From NCBI GenBank assembly GCA_026706815.1, contig JAPOYA010000023.1, forward strand, positions 1-64,000: a DNA stretch of 64,000 nucleotides, in the 5' to 3' direction. The notes beneath the pieces are model-generated. The model saw only the letters and a program-made list of their open reading frames with translations, made no database searches and was not told where the DNA came from. Within the stretch, counting starts at the first letter, position 1; each line of letters opens with the position of its first letter. The position numbers and the translations under genes were made by a program. Below, piece after piece: positions 1 to 8,738 of this stretch. The stretch comes from Acidimicrobiaceae bacterium (lineage in GTDB: Bacteria > Actinomycetota > Acidimicrobiia > Acidimicrobiales > Aldehydirespiratoraceae).

Positions 1-522
1 CGCTATCAGACCGTGTTCAGTCGGCGTCCTCTGTCGGCCGCTGCGCCCACTGCCGGCTTGCACCTGACCGAGGCGGTGTTCGCCGGCCTGGAGGCGAGGG
101 GAGTGCGGGTCGGCACAGTCGAGCTGGCAGTGGGCATCGACACGTTCAGGCCCTTGACGGTCGACCGCCTCGACGACCATGTGATGCACAGCGAGTGGTA
201 TTCGATTCCCGCTGCCACTCAACAACTGATCAGCACGGCGCAACGCGTTGTGGCCGTCGGCACCACGACAGTCAGGGCGCTCGAGACCTGGGGGCGCGGT
301 GCTCCCTCCGAGGGCCGCAGCAGCCTGTTCATCAGACGCCCCTTCGACTGGTCGGTTGTCGATGTGATGATGACCAACTTCCATCTCCCGGCGTCGACCC
401 TGCTGTGCATGATCGACGCCTTCGTCGGCCCCCGCTGGCGAGAGGTCTACGCCGAGGCGCTGGCGCACGGCTACCGGTTCTTGAGCTTCGGCGACGCCAT
501 GCTCAGCGAGCGCCGCGCGTAG
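1..522 (+). CDS. queA: tRNA preQ1 ribosyltransferase-isomerase QueA (C-terminal part)
   Basis: C-terminal 173 residues of S-adenosylmethionine:tRNA ribosyltransferase-isomerase, which turns the preQ1 base placed in tRNA by Tgt into epoxyqueuosine. The frame is open from base 1, so the start lies outside the window; E. coli QueA has about 356 residues, so roughly half is missing. RYQTVFS followed by APTAGLHLT near the left edge is the family substrate-binding signature, and VGTTTVRALE and TNFHLPASTLL are also typical. It ends nine bases before tgt, which acts one step earlier on the same tRNA base, so co-transcription is likely. Identity is secure; only the length is unknown. Confidence 0.95.
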   Translation, partial: RYQTVFSRRPLSAAAPTAGLHLTEAVFAGLEARGVRVGTVELAVGIDTFRPLTVDRLDDHVMHSEWYSIPAATQQLISTAQRVVAVGTTTVRALETWGRGAPSEGRSSLFIRRPFDWSVVDVMMTNFHLPASTLLCMIDAFVGPRWREVYAEALAHGYRFLSFGDAMLSERRA

Positions 523-531
523 TCTGACCGT

Positions 532-1644
532 GTGAGAACAACTTTTGTCGAGTCCGCAAGCGACGGAAAGGCTCGAACGGGCGTCGTCACAACGGCCCGC
601 GGTCAGTTCACCACGCCCCGGTTCATGCCGGTCGGGACCCGCGGCGCAGTTCGGCATTTGACGTCGGCCGACCTCGAGGCTCTCGGAGCTGAGGTGATAC
701 TGGCCAACACCTACCACCTGATGCTGCGACCCGGCCCTGAGATCATCTCCGAGCTGGGCGGGATACACAGCTTCGTCGATTTCAACAACCATGTCCTGAC
801 GGACTCCGGCGGCTATCAGATCTTCTCGCTGAAACCCCGGGTCGATGACGACGGCGCCACGTTCAAATCGACCTACGACGGCTCCGAGCACCGGCTCACG
901 CCTGAGAAGGCGGTGAACGTGCAGGCCCTTATCGGCGCCGACGTCCAGATGGTGCTCGACGTCTGCCCTTCGGCCGTCGCGGGACAAGAGGTCTTGCGCT
1001 CCGCAGTCGAGCGCACCGCGCTATGGGCGGCAAGGGGACGCCGGGCGTTCTTGGAGCATCCGTCCGCGGCGCGGCGCCAGAGCCAGTTCGGGATAGTCCA
1101 GGGCGGGACCGACGAAGCGCTGCGAGTCGAGTCGGCGGAGCGGACCGTCGCCGTCGGCTTCGACGGCTATGCGGTGGGAGGGCTGTCGGTGGGAGAGGAG
1201 CGCGAGCAGATGCTGGCAGGCCTCGACGCCTGCATCGATCTGCTGCCGCGCGACCAGCCGCGCTACTTCATGGGCCTGGGGGATCCCGTGGGCATAGTCG
1301 AGTCTGTGGCACGCGGCGTCGACATGTTCGACTGCGTCCTTCCCACACGCCTCGCCCGCCACGGCACGGTCCTCACCGACGAGGGCAAGTACAACCTGCG
1401 CCGTGCGGAATTCGCCGACAGCGACGAACCCCTTGACAGTTCCTGGTCAGAGAGCCCCGCAAATCGCTGGTCCCGGGGATACCTACGGCACCTTCTCGCG
1501 ACCAAGGAACCCACGGCAGCCCGAATACTGACGCTGCACAACCTCGCCTGGCTGCTTCGGTTCATGGCGCAGATGTCGCTTGCGATCAACGCCGGGAACT
1601 TTGAGATCTTCCGGCACCGCGTTCATGACGCTTGGGGGCGATAG
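532..1644 (+). CDS. tgt: tRNA-guanine transglycosylase Tgt lacking the zinc cysteines
   Basis: Exchanges guanine 34 for preQ1 in Asp, Asn, His and Tyr tRNAs. It has 370 residues, the usual bacterial length, and starts at GTG 532. The nucleophile and general-base motifs are intact: DSGGYQ with Asp91 and FDCVLPT with Asp267. The oddity is the zinc site. In bacterial Tgt it is C-x-C-x2-C plus a histidine; here the aligned positions are Trp305, Glu307 and Ala310, while His336 in TLHNL is kept. The surrounding SRGYLRHLL helix is normal, so this is substitution rather than truncation. It probably still works, perhaps with a metal-free fold, but that is inference. Neighbour queA supports the pathway role. 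Confidence 0.93.
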   Translation: MRTTFVESASDGKARTGVVTTARGQFTTPRFMPVGTRGAVRHLTSADLEALGAEVILANTYHLMLRPGPEIISELGGIHSFVDFNNHVLTDSGGYQIFSLKPRVDDDGATFKSTYDGSEHRLTPEKAVNVQALIGADVQMVLDVCPSAVAGQEVLRSAVERTALWAARGRRAFLEHPSAARRQSQFGIVQGGTDEALRVESAERTVAVGFDGYAVGGLSVGEEREQMLAGLDACIDLLPRDQPRYFMGLGDPVGIVESVARGVDMFDCVLPTRLARHGTVLTDEGKYNLRRAEFADSDEPLDSSWSESPANRWSRGYLRHLLATKEPTAARILTLHNLAWLLRFMAQMSLAINAGNFEIFRHRVHDAWGR

Positions 1645-1681
1645 CCTTGCGTCAGTTCGCCCAAGACCTTCGGATGTGCTC

Positions 1682-1999
1682 ATGGATGCGCTTATCTTTC
1701 CCCTCTTAATCGTCGGCTTTCTCTACTTCGTCATGATCGCCCCTCAGCGGCGCAAGATGAAAGCCCATCGTCAACTGCTCAGCTCGTTGAACGAGGGAGA
1801 CGAGGTGCTAACCAACGCCGGCATCTACGGTGCGGTCGCGGAGGTCGAGGACAGCGTGATCTGGCTGGAAGTTGCGCCGGAGGTTGAACTGAAGGTCCAA
1901 AAAGCCTCGATAGTCCAGGTTGTCACTCAAACCGACGATTCAATCGACGACGTTGCCGAGTCTGCTGAGGCCGTCGATGACGCCGACGGCTCCAACTGA
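1682..1999 (+). CDS. yajC: preprotein translocase accessory subunit YajC
   Basis: Small single-span protein of 105 residues that joins SecD and SecF in the accessory complex of the Sec translocon. One membrane helix lies at about residues 3-20 and is followed directly by the family hallmark MIAPQRRKMK; a short beta-rich cytoplasmic domain with LNEGDEVLTNAGIYG follows, then an acidic tail rich in Asp and Glu. ATG 1682 is chosen because it puts the helix at the N-terminus; an in-frame GTG at 1676 is possible. It lies directly upstream of secD and secF, the standard yajC-secDF arrangement. Confidence 0.93.
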   Translation: MDALIFPLLIVGFLYFVMIAPQRRKMKAHRQLLSSLNEGDEVLTNAGIYGAVAEVEDSVIWLEVAPEVELKVQKASIVQVVTQTDDSIDDVAESAEAVDDADGSN

Positions 2000-2009
2000 C
2001 GCCTGCTAG

Positions 2010-3536
2010 ATGCGTCGGCAACTCACGTTCGCGATCGGCATCATAATCGTCGCCCTTGCGGGTGTCGTCTACACGATCACGTCCGGGAACGAGCCTTTGC
2101 TGGGGCTCGACCTTCAGGGAGGCGCCTCGGTGGTGCTCGAGCCCGAGCCCAACGAGGACGGCTCTGAGGTCTCCGACGACGTGCTCGACCAAGCCGTGGA
2201 CATCATTCGCAACCGCGTCGACGGCCTCGGCGTGCGCGAGCCGGAGATCAGCCGCCAGGGTTCGACGGTGTTGGTGCAGATTCCCGGTGTCGAGGACCAG
2301 CAGCGGGCCATCGACCTCGTAGGCCAGACAGCCGAGCTCCGCTTCCGTCCGGTTCTGGGGGACGGCTCAGTCGACAATCCGTTCCCCGCGATGAGCAAGG
2401 CTTTGTGCGCTCCCGAGTCAGCCGAAGACGAAGACGCTCTGCTCGAACTGTTCAATGACCCCACCCCCGACGCGGACTCCGATGAATGCATGGTGGCGGT
2501 TGACCGAGCCGTGCCGGAGGTCCGCTATCTGCTCGGCCCTGCGCCCCTTCTTGTGGATCAGGCCGAGAATCCCGGCGCCCGCCTGACCGGTGAAGTGCTC
2601 GAGACCGCTGCGGCCCGACTCCAGCTTGCCGAATGGGTCGTGAACATCTCCTTCAGGTCCGGTTCACCCGGCATCGACGACTTCAACTCCCTCGCCTCGG
2701 AATGCAGCAGGGGCACACAAGTGTGCCCGCCGACAGGCACCTCGCCGGCTACCGGGGCTTTCGTCGGCCGAGTCGCAGTAGAAATCGATGGAGTCGTGGA
2801 GAGCGCGCCGACCGTCGGCATCGACAATTTCGAACGCGGCCAGGTGGTGATCTCCGGCGGCGCCATGACCGAGAGGACCGCGAAGGACTTGGCGCTGGTG
2901 TTGAGGTTCGGTTCGCTGCCGGTCGAACTGACCCCCCAGGAGAGCCGGATAGTCTCGTCCACTCTGGGCGAGGACGCTCTCGACGCCGGAATAGTCGCCG
3001 GGCTCATCGGCTTGGCTCTGGTCTCTGTGTACCTGCTCGTGTACTACCGGCTCCTGGGCGTGGTCGCGATCGCCAGCCTGGCAGTCTCGGGGGCGATGCT
3101 GTGGACTATGATCGCCTGGCTCGGCGACTCGCAGGGGTTGGCGCTGACCCTTGCAGGAGTGACCGGCCTGATCGTCTCGATCGGCGTCTCGGTCGACTCC
3201 AACGTCGTCTATTTCGAGCATTTGAAAGAGGACGTCCGTGCAGGCCGGACCGTGCGCTCGGCGGTGGAACGGGCCTTCCCGATCGCCTTCTCGACGATAG
3301 TCAAAGCCGATGTGGCCAGCCTGATCGCGGCTGTGGTGCTGTACCTCTTGACTGTGGGGCAAGTCAGGGGCTTCGCGCTGTTCCTAGGCTTGGCCACCGT
3401 GCTCGACCTGATCGCGACGTACTTCTTCATGGGCCCGGTCATCAGGTTGATGGCACGGCGGGAGTCAATGGGCGAGCACCCCAAGCGATTCGGTATCCCG
3501 TTTGCCGACGTCGAGACCGCGCAGGCAGGCTCATGA
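2010..3536 (+). CDS. secD: protein translocase subunit SecD
   Basis: SecD uses proton flow to pull exported proteins out of SecYEG on the outer face of the membrane. The protein has 508 residues: a first membrane helix at about 5-25, the D1 motif LGLDLQGGASVVLE just after it, a large exported domain, and five clustered C-terminal helices starting near residue 320. VDSNVVYFEHLKED in the C-terminal membrane part is the conserved motif of the proton path region. The stop overlaps the secF start (ATGA), so the two subunits are translationally coupled. The exported domain carries an acidic loop of the type seen in other actinobacterial SecDs. Confidence 0.96.
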   Translation: MRRQLTFAIGIIIVALAGVVYTITSGNEPLLGLDLQGGASVVLEPEPNEDGSEVSDDVLDQAVDIIRNRVDGLGVREPEISRQGSTVLVQIPGVEDQQRAIDLVGQTAELRFRPVLGDGSVDNPFPAMSKALCAPESAEDEDALLELFNDPTPDADSDECMVAVDRAVPEVRYLLGPAPLLVDQAENPGARLTGEVLETAAARLQLAEWVVNISFRSGSPGIDDFNSLASECSRGTQVCPPTGTSPATGAFVGRVAVEIDGVVESAPTVGIDNFERGQVVISGGAMTERTAKDLALVLRFGSLPVELTPQESRIVSSTLGEDALDAGIVAGLIGLALVSVYLLVYYRLLGVVAIASLAVSGAMLWTMIAWLGDSQGLALTLAGVTGLIVSIGVSVDSNVVYFEHLKEDVRAGRTVRSAVERAFPIAFSTIVKADVASLIAAVVLYLLTVGQVRGFALFLGLATVLDLIATYFFMGPVIRLMARRESMGEHPKRFGIPFADVETAQAGS

Positions 3537-4612
3537 GCATCGCAGGCCGTCTGTACCGCGCCGAGCAGCAGTTCGACTTCCCGGCGTTGTGGAAGAAGGC
3601 CCTGATCGCGTCAGCCCTGGTCGTGGCGGTGAGCCTGGGTTCTCTGGTGTTCCGCGGCCTTAACCTGGGCATCGAGTTCGAGGGGGGGACCTCCTGGGAA
3701 GTGATCGCGCCCGACGTCTCGGTGGCAGAGGCCAGAGACGCGCTCGCCGGCACCGGCGCCGCCGCCGGGAAGATCCAGACGCTCGGGGCCGACAGCATTC
3801 GGGTCCGCGCCGATATCGACGACGCGGCGGATGCAGCAGAGGTCACACAGGCTCTGGCGACGCTGGCAGAGGTGGGTATCGGCGAAGTCTCCGTCACGAC
3901 CGTCGGCCCGTCGTGGGGTGATCAGATCACCGACAAGGCCCGCAACGCGCTCATCTGGTTCTTCTTCATCATCGCGCTCTACATAGCAGTGCGGCTTGAG
4001 TGGAGGATGTCGCTGGGTGCGCTGATAGCGGTCGCTCACGACATCGTCATCTCGGTCGGCCTCTACTCCGTGTTCCAGTTCGAAGTCACGCCGGCGACGG
4101 TGATCGCCTTCTTGACGATCATGGGCTATTCGCTCTACGACACGATCGTCGTCTACGACAAGGTTCGCGAGATAGGGCGCAGGCTGGGCCCGACCGAGCG
4201 CTACACCTACACCGAGATGATGAACCTGGCCCTCAACCAAGTGCTGATGCGGTCGGTCAACACATCGATCACCTCGGTCCTGCCTGTGCTCTCGATGCTG
4301 GTCGTGGGCTCGTTCTTCCTCGGCGCGCTGACCCTCCAAGAGTTTGCGCTGGCTCTGCTGATCGGCATCGTCGTCGGCTCCTATTCGTCGATATTCGTGG
4401 CTTCGGCGATCGTGGCACAGATGAAGGAGCGCGAGGCGCAGTATGTGGCGCTGGCACGCAAGGTGCGTCTGCGGTCCGGCGGCACGCAGGGCACGCGCAT
4501 GGTCACAACCGAAGACGCCTCTCTGGGCGCGGCCAAGGCCCGGCCCACTGCGGACCGGGTGCGCCCGGCCCATGCACCCCCTCGACCGAGGAAGAAAAAG
4601 AAGAAGCGCTGA
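3533..4612 (+). CDS. secF: protein translocase subunit SecF
   Basis: Partner of SecD in the proton-driven export complex. It has 359 residues and starts at ATG 3533, overlapping the secD stop by four bases. The first helix at about 20-40 is followed by LNLGIEFEGGTSWEV, equivalent to the SecF D1 motif, and by the C-terminal membrane domain with GYSLYDTIVVYDKVRE, the SecF counterpart of the SecD membrane motif. The last 40 residues are a basic, proline-rich cytoplasmic tail ending in a run of lysines (PRKKKKKR). An upstream extension of the frame lies inside secD and is not used. Confidence 0.96.
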   Translation: MSIAGRLYRAEQQFDFPALWKKALIASALVVAVSLGSLVFRGLNLGIEFEGGTSWEVIAPDVSVAEARDALAGTGAAAGKIQTLGADSIRVRADIDDAADAAEVTQALATLAEVGIGEVSVTTVGPSWGDQITDKARNALIWFFFIIALYIAVRLEWRMSLGALIAVAHDIVISVGLYSVFQFEVTPATVIAFLTIMGYSLYDTIVVYDKVREIGRRLGPTERYTYTEMMNLALNQVLMRSVNTSITSVLPVLSMLVVGSFFLGALTLQEFALALLIGIVVGSYSSIFVASAIVAQMKEREAQYVALARKVRLRSGGTQGTRMVTTEDASLGAAKARPTADRVRPAHAPPRPRKKKKKR

Positions 4613-4622
4613 GGCGGCTACG

Positions 4623-5168
4623 GTGACAGGAATGGATGTCATCTGCGACCTGATTCGCGACGTTGAGGACTTTCCTGAGCCCGGGATCGTCTTCAAGGAC
4701 ATCACACCCCTGCTGTCGGATCCGGAGGCCTTTGCCGCAGCCATTGACGCCATGGCCGCGCCGTGGCTCACCGCAGAACCCGGCAGGGAGGTCACAAAGG
4801 TCGCCGGAATCGAGTCGCGCGGGTTCATTTTCGGCGTGCCGGTCGCCCAGCGCCTCTCGGTCGGCTTCGTGCCCGTCCGCAAGCAGGGCAAGCTGCCGTT
4901 CGACTCCATCGCGCAGGATTACAACCGGGAGTACGGCCCCGACACGATAGAGATCCATGCCGACGCAGTCGATGTCGGCGATCGAGTGCTGATCGTCGAC
5001 GATGTGCTGGCAACGGCCGGCACAGCGCTTGCCGCAGCAACGCTCATTGGCGCTGCCGGCGCCACAGTCGCCGGATTCTCAGCACTCATTGAGTTGGGGT
5101 TTCTGGCCCCTCGCAGCCTCTTGGGTGATTTCGCCGTCGAGTCCGTGGTCGTGTTCGGGGGGGACTGA
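4623..5168 (+). CDS. apt: adenine phosphoribosyltransferase
   Basis: Salvages adenine with PRPP to give AMP. The phosphoribosyl-binding motif reads VLIVDDVLATAGT (usually LLATGGT), ESRGFIFG is the adenine-site loop, and KQGKLP is the usual family motif. Length is 181 residues from GTG 4623 or 178 from ATG 4632; the ATG gives the better family N-terminus. It lies between secF and rel. In many actinobacteria the order secD-secF-apt-rel is conserved, so the context fits the call. Confidence 0.94.
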   Translation: MTGMDVICDLIRDVEDFPEPGIVFKDITPLLSDPEAFAAAIDAMAAPWLTAEPGREVTKVAGIESRGFIFGVPVAQRLSVGFVPVRKQGKLPFDSIAQDYNREYGPDTIEIHADAVDVGDRVLIVDDVLATAGTALAAATLIGAAGATVAGFSALIELGFLAPRSLLGDFAVESVVVFGGD

Positions 5169-5169
5169 G

Positions 5170-7425
5170 TTGGTAACCGTTACTCGAGTCCTGCCGTGGC
5201 GGCGTTCGGCCAATCGCCCGAGTTCGGCGGAGATCGCGCAACTCTTGAGCGTCTACCGCGCTCATCACCCCAAAGCGGACACTGATCTGATCGAGCGTGC
5301 CTTCGAATTGGCCCATGCAGCCCATGAGGGACAGAACCGGAAATCGGGGGAGCCCTACATCCGCCACCCGGTTGCTGTTGCGACCATCGTCGCTCACCAG
5401 GGCATCGACGACGTCACGGTTGCAGGCGCTCTGCTCCACGACGCGGTGGAGGACACTTCGGTGGGGTTGCGGCAACTCGAGGAGGAGTTCGGCGTAGACC
5501 TCGCCGACATCGTCGACGGGGTGACCAAGCTCGACCGGGTCAAGTACGACACCAAAGAGCAGCAGCAGGCTGCAACCATGCGCAAGATGATCGTGGCCAT
5601 CGCCTCGGATCTGCGCGTGTTGATCATCAAGCTCGCCGATCGCCTCCACAACCTCAGGACGGTGGCGGCGCTGCCGGAATTCAAGCAGGAGCGGATCGCC
5701 CGGGAAACGCTCGACGTGTACGCGCCGTTGGCCCACCGGCTCGGCATGGCCGACCTGAAGCAGCAACTCGAGGATCTGTCGTTCGCTGCTCTCCATCCCC
5801 GTCGCTACGCAGAGATCGACCAGATGTTGGCGCAGCGAGCCCCGGAGCGCGACCTGTACTTGGCTCAGGTTCTCGGAGCGGTGCAAGCCCGCCTGGCTGA
5901 ACTCGGGATCGTGGCCGACATTGACGGACGCCCCAAACACCTGTGGTCGATCTACGAGAAGATGGTGGTCAAGGGCCGGACCTTCGAGGAGATCTTCGAC
6001 CTTGTGGGCATCCGGGTGATAGTGGAATCGGTGCGGGACTGCTACGCGGCGCTGGGCTCGATCCATGCAACCTGGCGACCCGTCCAGGGGCGGTTCAAGG
6101 ACTACATCGCAATGCCGAAATTCAACCTCTACCAGTCGTTGCACACGACGGTGGTAGGTCCTGCGGGCAAGTCTATCGAGGTGCAGATCCGCACTGAGGA
6201 GATGCACCAGCGGGCCGAGTTCGGCGTCGCGGCCCACTGGGACTACAAGACCGAAGAGCCGGGCAGCGAGATGGCTTGGCTGAGCCGCATCGTCGAGTGG
6301 CAGTCGGAGACCTCGGATCCGTCGGAGTTCATGTCCAACCTGAAGCTCGATCTCGACCAGGACGAGGTGTATGTATTCACCCCGAAGGGGAAAGTGATCG
6401 AACTGCCGGTGGGGGCCACGCCGGTCGACTTCGCCTACGCGATCCACACCGACGTCGGGCACAGCTGTGTCGGCTCGAAGATCAACGGTCGGCTGATGCC
6501 CCTCGATACCCGGCTCGGGTCCGGTGACTCAGTCGAGATCTTCACATCGAAGGTTGAAGGGGCGGGTCCCAGCCGAGACTGGCTGACCTTCGTCGCCAGT
6601 CGGCGCGCCGCCAACCGAATCAAGCAGTGGTATACCCGCGAGCGCCGGTCCGACGCGATCGAGCAGGGTCGTGACGATCTGCTTCAGGCATTGCGGCGAG
6701 AGGGTCTGCCGGCGCAACGGATCCTCAAAGAACCGGTATTCCTCGAGGCAGCCGAGCAGATGAACTATGCGGACGAGGATCTGCTCTTCGCTGCGATCGG
6801 CGAGGGACATGTGGCCGCCCGCACGGTGGCGGACCGCCTTGCCCGGGAGATGAGAGGTGAAGACGCTCCCGAGAAGGGACAGCCTCGGCTGCCGACCACT
6901 GTCAGCCGGCGAGTACCGGGCAGGCGCCGTGCCGCGGGATCAGCGGGGGTGCATGTGGAGGGTCTCGACGACATCATGATCCGCATCTCGCGCTGCTGCT
7001 CCCCGGTTCCTCCCGACGAGATCGTGGGGTTTGTGACCCGGGGCCGCGGCGTTTCCGTTCATCGCACCGATTGTCTGAACGCCACCACCCTGCAGGAAGG
7101 TCAACCCGACCGGCTGATCGAAGTTGAGTGGGACGCCGAGCACGAGGGCCACTTCTCCACAACCATCGAGGTACACGCTCTTGATCGCGCGGAGTTGTTG
7201 GTTGATGTTTCCAAGGTGCTTTCGTCTCACGGTCTCAATGTCACCGCGGTGGAAGCGGAAACCGGCAACGATGCCATTGCCAAGATGCAGTTCGAGTTTG
7301 AACTAGCCGATCTGAGCCAGCTCGACTCGGTGCTGTCGTCGCTGCTGGTGGTTGAAGCGGTCTATGACGCATTCCGTGTTGTTCCCAGAGCGGTGCCTGC
7401 ACAAAGTGGACCGACGCCTGTCTGA
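5170..7425 (+). CDS. rel: bifunctional (p)ppGpp synthetase/hydrolase Rel
   Basis: Makes and degrades the alarmone (p)ppGpp. The 751-residue protein has the full long-RSH layout: an HD hydrolase domain with HPVAVATIV and LLHDAVEDT, a synthetase domain with GRPKHLWSIYEKM and MPKFNLYQSLHTT, a TGS domain (VYVFTPKGKVIELPVGATPVDFAYAIH), a conserved-cysteine region (SRCCSPVPPDEIVGFVTRGRG) and a C-terminal ACT domain. RFKD in the synthetase marks the bifunctional Rel/SpoT type rather than the EFDD of synthetase-only RelA. TTG 5170, one base after the apt stop, is the only start I can place upstream of the conserved HD region; the extended frame further upstream lies inside apt. The start is therefore less certain than the identity. 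Confidence 0.95.
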   Translation: MVTVTRVLPWRRSANRPSSAEIAQLLSVYRAHHPKADTDLIERAFELAHAAHEGQNRKSGEPYIRHPVAVATIVAHQGIDDVTVAGALLHDAVEDTSVGLRQLEEEFGVDLADIVDGVTKLDRVKYDTKEQQQAATMRKMIVAIASDLRVLIIKLADRLHNLRTVAALPEFKQERIARETLDVYAPLAHRLGMADLKQQLEDLSFAALHPRRYAEIDQMLAQRAPERDLYLAQVLGAVQARLAELGIVADIDGRPKHLWSIYEKMVVKGRTFEEIFDLVGIRVIVESVRDCYAALGSIHATWRPVQGRFKDYIAMPKFNLYQSLHTTVVGPAGKSIEVQIRTEEMHQRAEFGVAAHWDYKTEEPGSEMAWLSRIVEWQSETSDPSEFMSNLKLDLDQDEVYVFTPKGKVIELPVGATPVDFAYAIHTDVGHSCVGSKINGRLMPLDTRLGSGDSVEIFTSKVEGAGPSRDWLTFVASRRAANRIKQWYTRERRSDAIEQGRDDLLQALRREGLPAQRILKEPVFLEAAEQMNYADEDLLFAAIGEGHVAARTVADRLAREMRGEDAPEKGQPRLPTTVSRRVPGRRRAAGSAGVHVEGLDDIMIRISRCCSPVPPDEIVGFVTRGRGVSVHRTDCLNATTLQEGQPDRLIEVEWDAEHEGHFSTTIEVHALDRAELLVDVSKVLSSHGLNVTAVEAETGNDAIAKMQFEFELADLSQLDSVLSSLLVVEAVYDAFRVVPRAVPAQSGPTPV

Positions 7426-7463
7426 AAAAGCAAAGGCGGAACGCACGGGTAGCCTGAGGGGCT

Positions 7464-8738
7464 GTGGCTGAGCCGACGTTTCGTGCCCCGAAAGGCACCC
7501 GCGACATCCTTGCCCCCGACTCGACCCGTCTTCGCGCGCTCGTGGACGAGTTCGCATTACAGGCTGGTCGCAACGGATTCGGGGAAGTCGTTTCGCCGAT
7601 CTTCGAGGATCTCGGAGTCTTCAAGAGGCTTGGCGAGTCCACCGATGTCGTCAGCAAAGAGATGTTCGATTTCTTCGACAAGGGAGATCCTCCCCAGCAG
7701 CTTGCGCTTCGGCCGGAACTGACGGCCGGCATCTGCCGGGCATATGCCGAGCACCGGCCCACACCACCCTGGAAAGTGTGGTACGAGGGGCCCCAGTTCC
7801 GCTATGAGCAGCCCCAAGCAGGTCGCTATCGGCAGTTCAGGCAGGTCGGGGTGGAGGTGCTCGGCGCCGATGACCCTCAGGCGGACATCGATGTGATCGT
7901 GTTGGGCGCCCGCTTCTTCGAGTCGTTGGGTCTGCGCCGAGTCGAACTGGCCCTCAACAGTCTTGGCAGCCCTGGTGATCTTGGCAGACGCCAGGCTTAT
8001 GGGCAGGCGCTCGTCGAACACTTGGAGCAGAACCGCTCGAGCCTGTCGCCTCAAGCGCTTGTGACCTTGGAACGCAACCCGCTGCGGGTGCTCGACTCAA
8101 AACGTGAACAGGATTCCTCGGTGATCGCCGGGGCCCCGGTGATGGTCGATTTCCTAGACGACGAGTCCGCCGAGCATTTCGCCGCGGTACGAGCGGGCCT
8201 CGACTCAGTCGGAATCGCCTATGAGATCTCCCCGCGTCTGGTTCGCGGGCTCGACTACTACACGCGCACCACCTTCGAGTTTGCTGCGCAGGCGTTGCCG
8301 GGCGCGCAGAACGCGGTCGGCGGCGGCGGTCGCTACGACGGTCTGGTAGAAGATCTGGGCGGTCCCGCGACGCCTGGGATCGGTTTCGCCCTCGGCGTCG
8401 ACCGGATCCTGTTGGCCTGTGATGCGGAGGGCGTCTTTGCGAACCCGCCGAGTGCGGTCGATGTGTTCGTGGTCGATGTCACCGGGGGAGCGGAGGCGCT
8501 CAAGGTCTGCGACCTTCTGCGCAAGGCCGGTATCGCCGCGGACCGAAGTTATGGAGGGCGATCCATGAAAGCCCAGATGAAGGCAGCCGACCGTGCCGGC
8601 GCCCCGTTCGCGGTCATCATCGGCGAAGATGAGGTTGCTGCGGGTGAGGTAACCCTGCGCGATATGGGTGACGGCAGTCAGCACCGGGTCGCGCGGGGTC
8701 TGCTTGCTGGCGAATTGACCGAGAAACGGACACGGTGA
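7464..8738 (+). CDS. hisS: histidyl-tRNA synthetase
   Basis: Charges tRNA-His. It is a class II enzyme of 424 residues starting at GTG 7464. Motif 2 is GPQFRYEQPQAGRYRQFRQ, the histidine-specific HisA motif is RGLDYYTRTTFEF, and motif 3 is GGGGRYDGL followed by GIGFALGVDRI. The C-terminal anticodon-binding domain spans roughly residues 335-420. It overlaps aspS by four bases. hisS followed by aspS is the common actinobacterial order after rel. Confidence 0.97.
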   Translation: MAEPTFRAPKGTRDILAPDSTRLRALVDEFALQAGRNGFGEVVSPIFEDLGVFKRLGESTDVVSKEMFDFFDKGDPPQQLALRPELTAGICRAYAEHRPTPPWKVWYEGPQFRYEQPQAGRYRQFRQVGVEVLGADDPQADIDVIVLGARFFESLGLRRVELALNSLGSPGDLGRRQAYGQALVEHLEQNRSSLSPQALVTLERNPLRVLDSKREQDSSVIAGAPVMVDFLDDESAEHFAAVRAGLDSVGIAYEISPRLVRGLDYYTRTTFEFAAQALPGAQNAVGGGGRYDGLVEDLGGPATPGIGFALGVDRILLACDAEGVFANPPSAVDVFVVDVTGGAEALKVCDLLRKAGIAADRSYGGRSMKAQMKAADRAGAPFAVIIGEDEVAAGEVTLRDMGDGSQHRVARGLLAGELTEKRTR

